Source of the DNA: Paraburkholderia panacisoli
Lineage (GTDB): Bacteria > Pseudomonadota > Gammaproteobacteria > Burkholderiales > Burkholderiaceae
Length of the DNA stretch: 64,000 bases
Assembly: GCF_008369935.1 (NCBI RefSeq)
Contig: NZ_VTUZ01000002.1
Span: forward strand, 186,001-250,000
Direction of reading: 5' to 3'
Part shown: positions 63,885 to 64,000 of the stretch, one piece after another
Numbering within the stretch: the stretch's first letter is position 1
Layout of the letters: every line of letters begins with the position of its first letter
Notes under the pieces: generated by a model
The model's database searches: none
What the model saw: only the letters and a program-made list of their open reading frames with translations
Told to the model about the DNA's origin: nothing
Program-made: the position numbers and the translations under genes

Positions 63885-64000
63885 TTAAGTAGACTTTTTC
63901 GCGCTTGAACCGCTCGCGCTCGTGCTACCCGCGCGCTTTGCGGCCGCCGGCGCCCGTTTCGCGGCCGGTCGTTTCGTGGCAGCCTTCGTGTCGTCGGTCG
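63885..64000 (-). CDS. C-terminal end of a Lys/Ala-rich protein
   Basis: The last 38 codons of a minus-strand gene entering from the right edge, ending with TAA at 63885. The tail reads TKAATKRPAAKRAPAAAK, then a Ser/Gly-rich stretch and AKKST. Such lysine/alanine/proline repeats occur at the ends of histone H1-like proteins, phasins, topoisomerases and some other nucleic-acid-binding proteins. The identity cannot be fixed from this part. The frame is supported by its biased, repetitive composition and its unbroken run to the window edge. Confidence 0.55.
   Translation of the reverse strand, partial: TDDTKAATKRPAAKRAPAAAKRAGSTSASGSSAKKST

Overview
The window is a 64 kb piece of a high-GC beta-proteobacterial chromosome, most likely Burkholderiaceae (Paraburkholderia/Burkholderia type). 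Gene content and order point there: the ctaC-ctaD-ctaG-ctaE oxidase operon with heme A/O synthesis genes, the yibN-grxC-secB-gpsA string, gshA-gshB beside an incomplete EIIA/HPr/EI phosphotransferase system, glnK-amtB, and lipB-lipA-ybeD next to a D-amino-acid aminotransferase and a PBP5-type carboxypeptidase. I saw no rRNA, tRNA, CRISPR array, insertion sequence or phage gene. Genus is an inference from synteny; no marker gene was compared.

Layout. 1-10.2 kb: aa3-type cytochrome c oxidase, its copper and heme assembly factors, and several very small membrane proteins. 10.4-19.5 kb: a BioC-like methyltransferase, comF, trmL, a macrodomain protein, gpsA-secB-grxC-yibN, gpmA, the S41 protease ctpA and a MoeB/ThiF-like adenylyltransferase. 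19.5-29.5 kb: EI-HPr-EIIA(Man), gshB-gshA, amtB-glnK behind a sigma-54 promoter, ubiK and comM. 29.5-36.4 kb: a lipoprotein, a TlpA-like thioredoxin, and the dctA-dctB-dctD dicarboxylate uptake and control operon, also behind a sigma-54 promoter. 36.4-47.3 kb is the accessory part: a decapitated ugpQ remnant, a complete multicomponent phenol hydroxylase operon (dmpK-L-M-N-O-P order) with a divergent DmpR/MopR-type activator, an MHS-family transporter, an M20 amidohydrolase and a MarR regulator with a clear palindromic operator. 47.4-64 kb returns to core genes: lipA-lipB, a GcvA-like LysR regulator, ybeD, dat, dacC, a four-gene MlaE/F/D-type lipid transport operon with a VanZ protein, birA-coaX, hldE C-domain and a diiron ferritin-like protein.

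How it fits together. Three separate operons (glnK-amtB, dctABD and the phenol hydroxylase) each carry a well-spaced -24/-12 element of the form TGGCAT-N5-TTGC, and each has a matching enhancer-like site upstream: an NtrC-type palindrome, a 28-bp near-palindrome for DctD, and XylR/DmpR-type sites. The window is therefore rich in sigma-54 control linking nitrogen supply, dicarboxylate uptake and aromatic catabolism.

The most notable points are: cytochrome oxidase subunit II ending in an OmpA-like peptidoglycan-binding domain; the phenol-responsive activator whose sigma-54 contact loop reads GGFTDA instead of GAFTGA although its phenol and zinc residues are intact; the ugpQ gene that lost its catalytic N-terminal half next to the phenol operon; and a second, divergent SCO-like protein inside the heme/copper assembly cluster. 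I did not find a wholly new multi-gene system.
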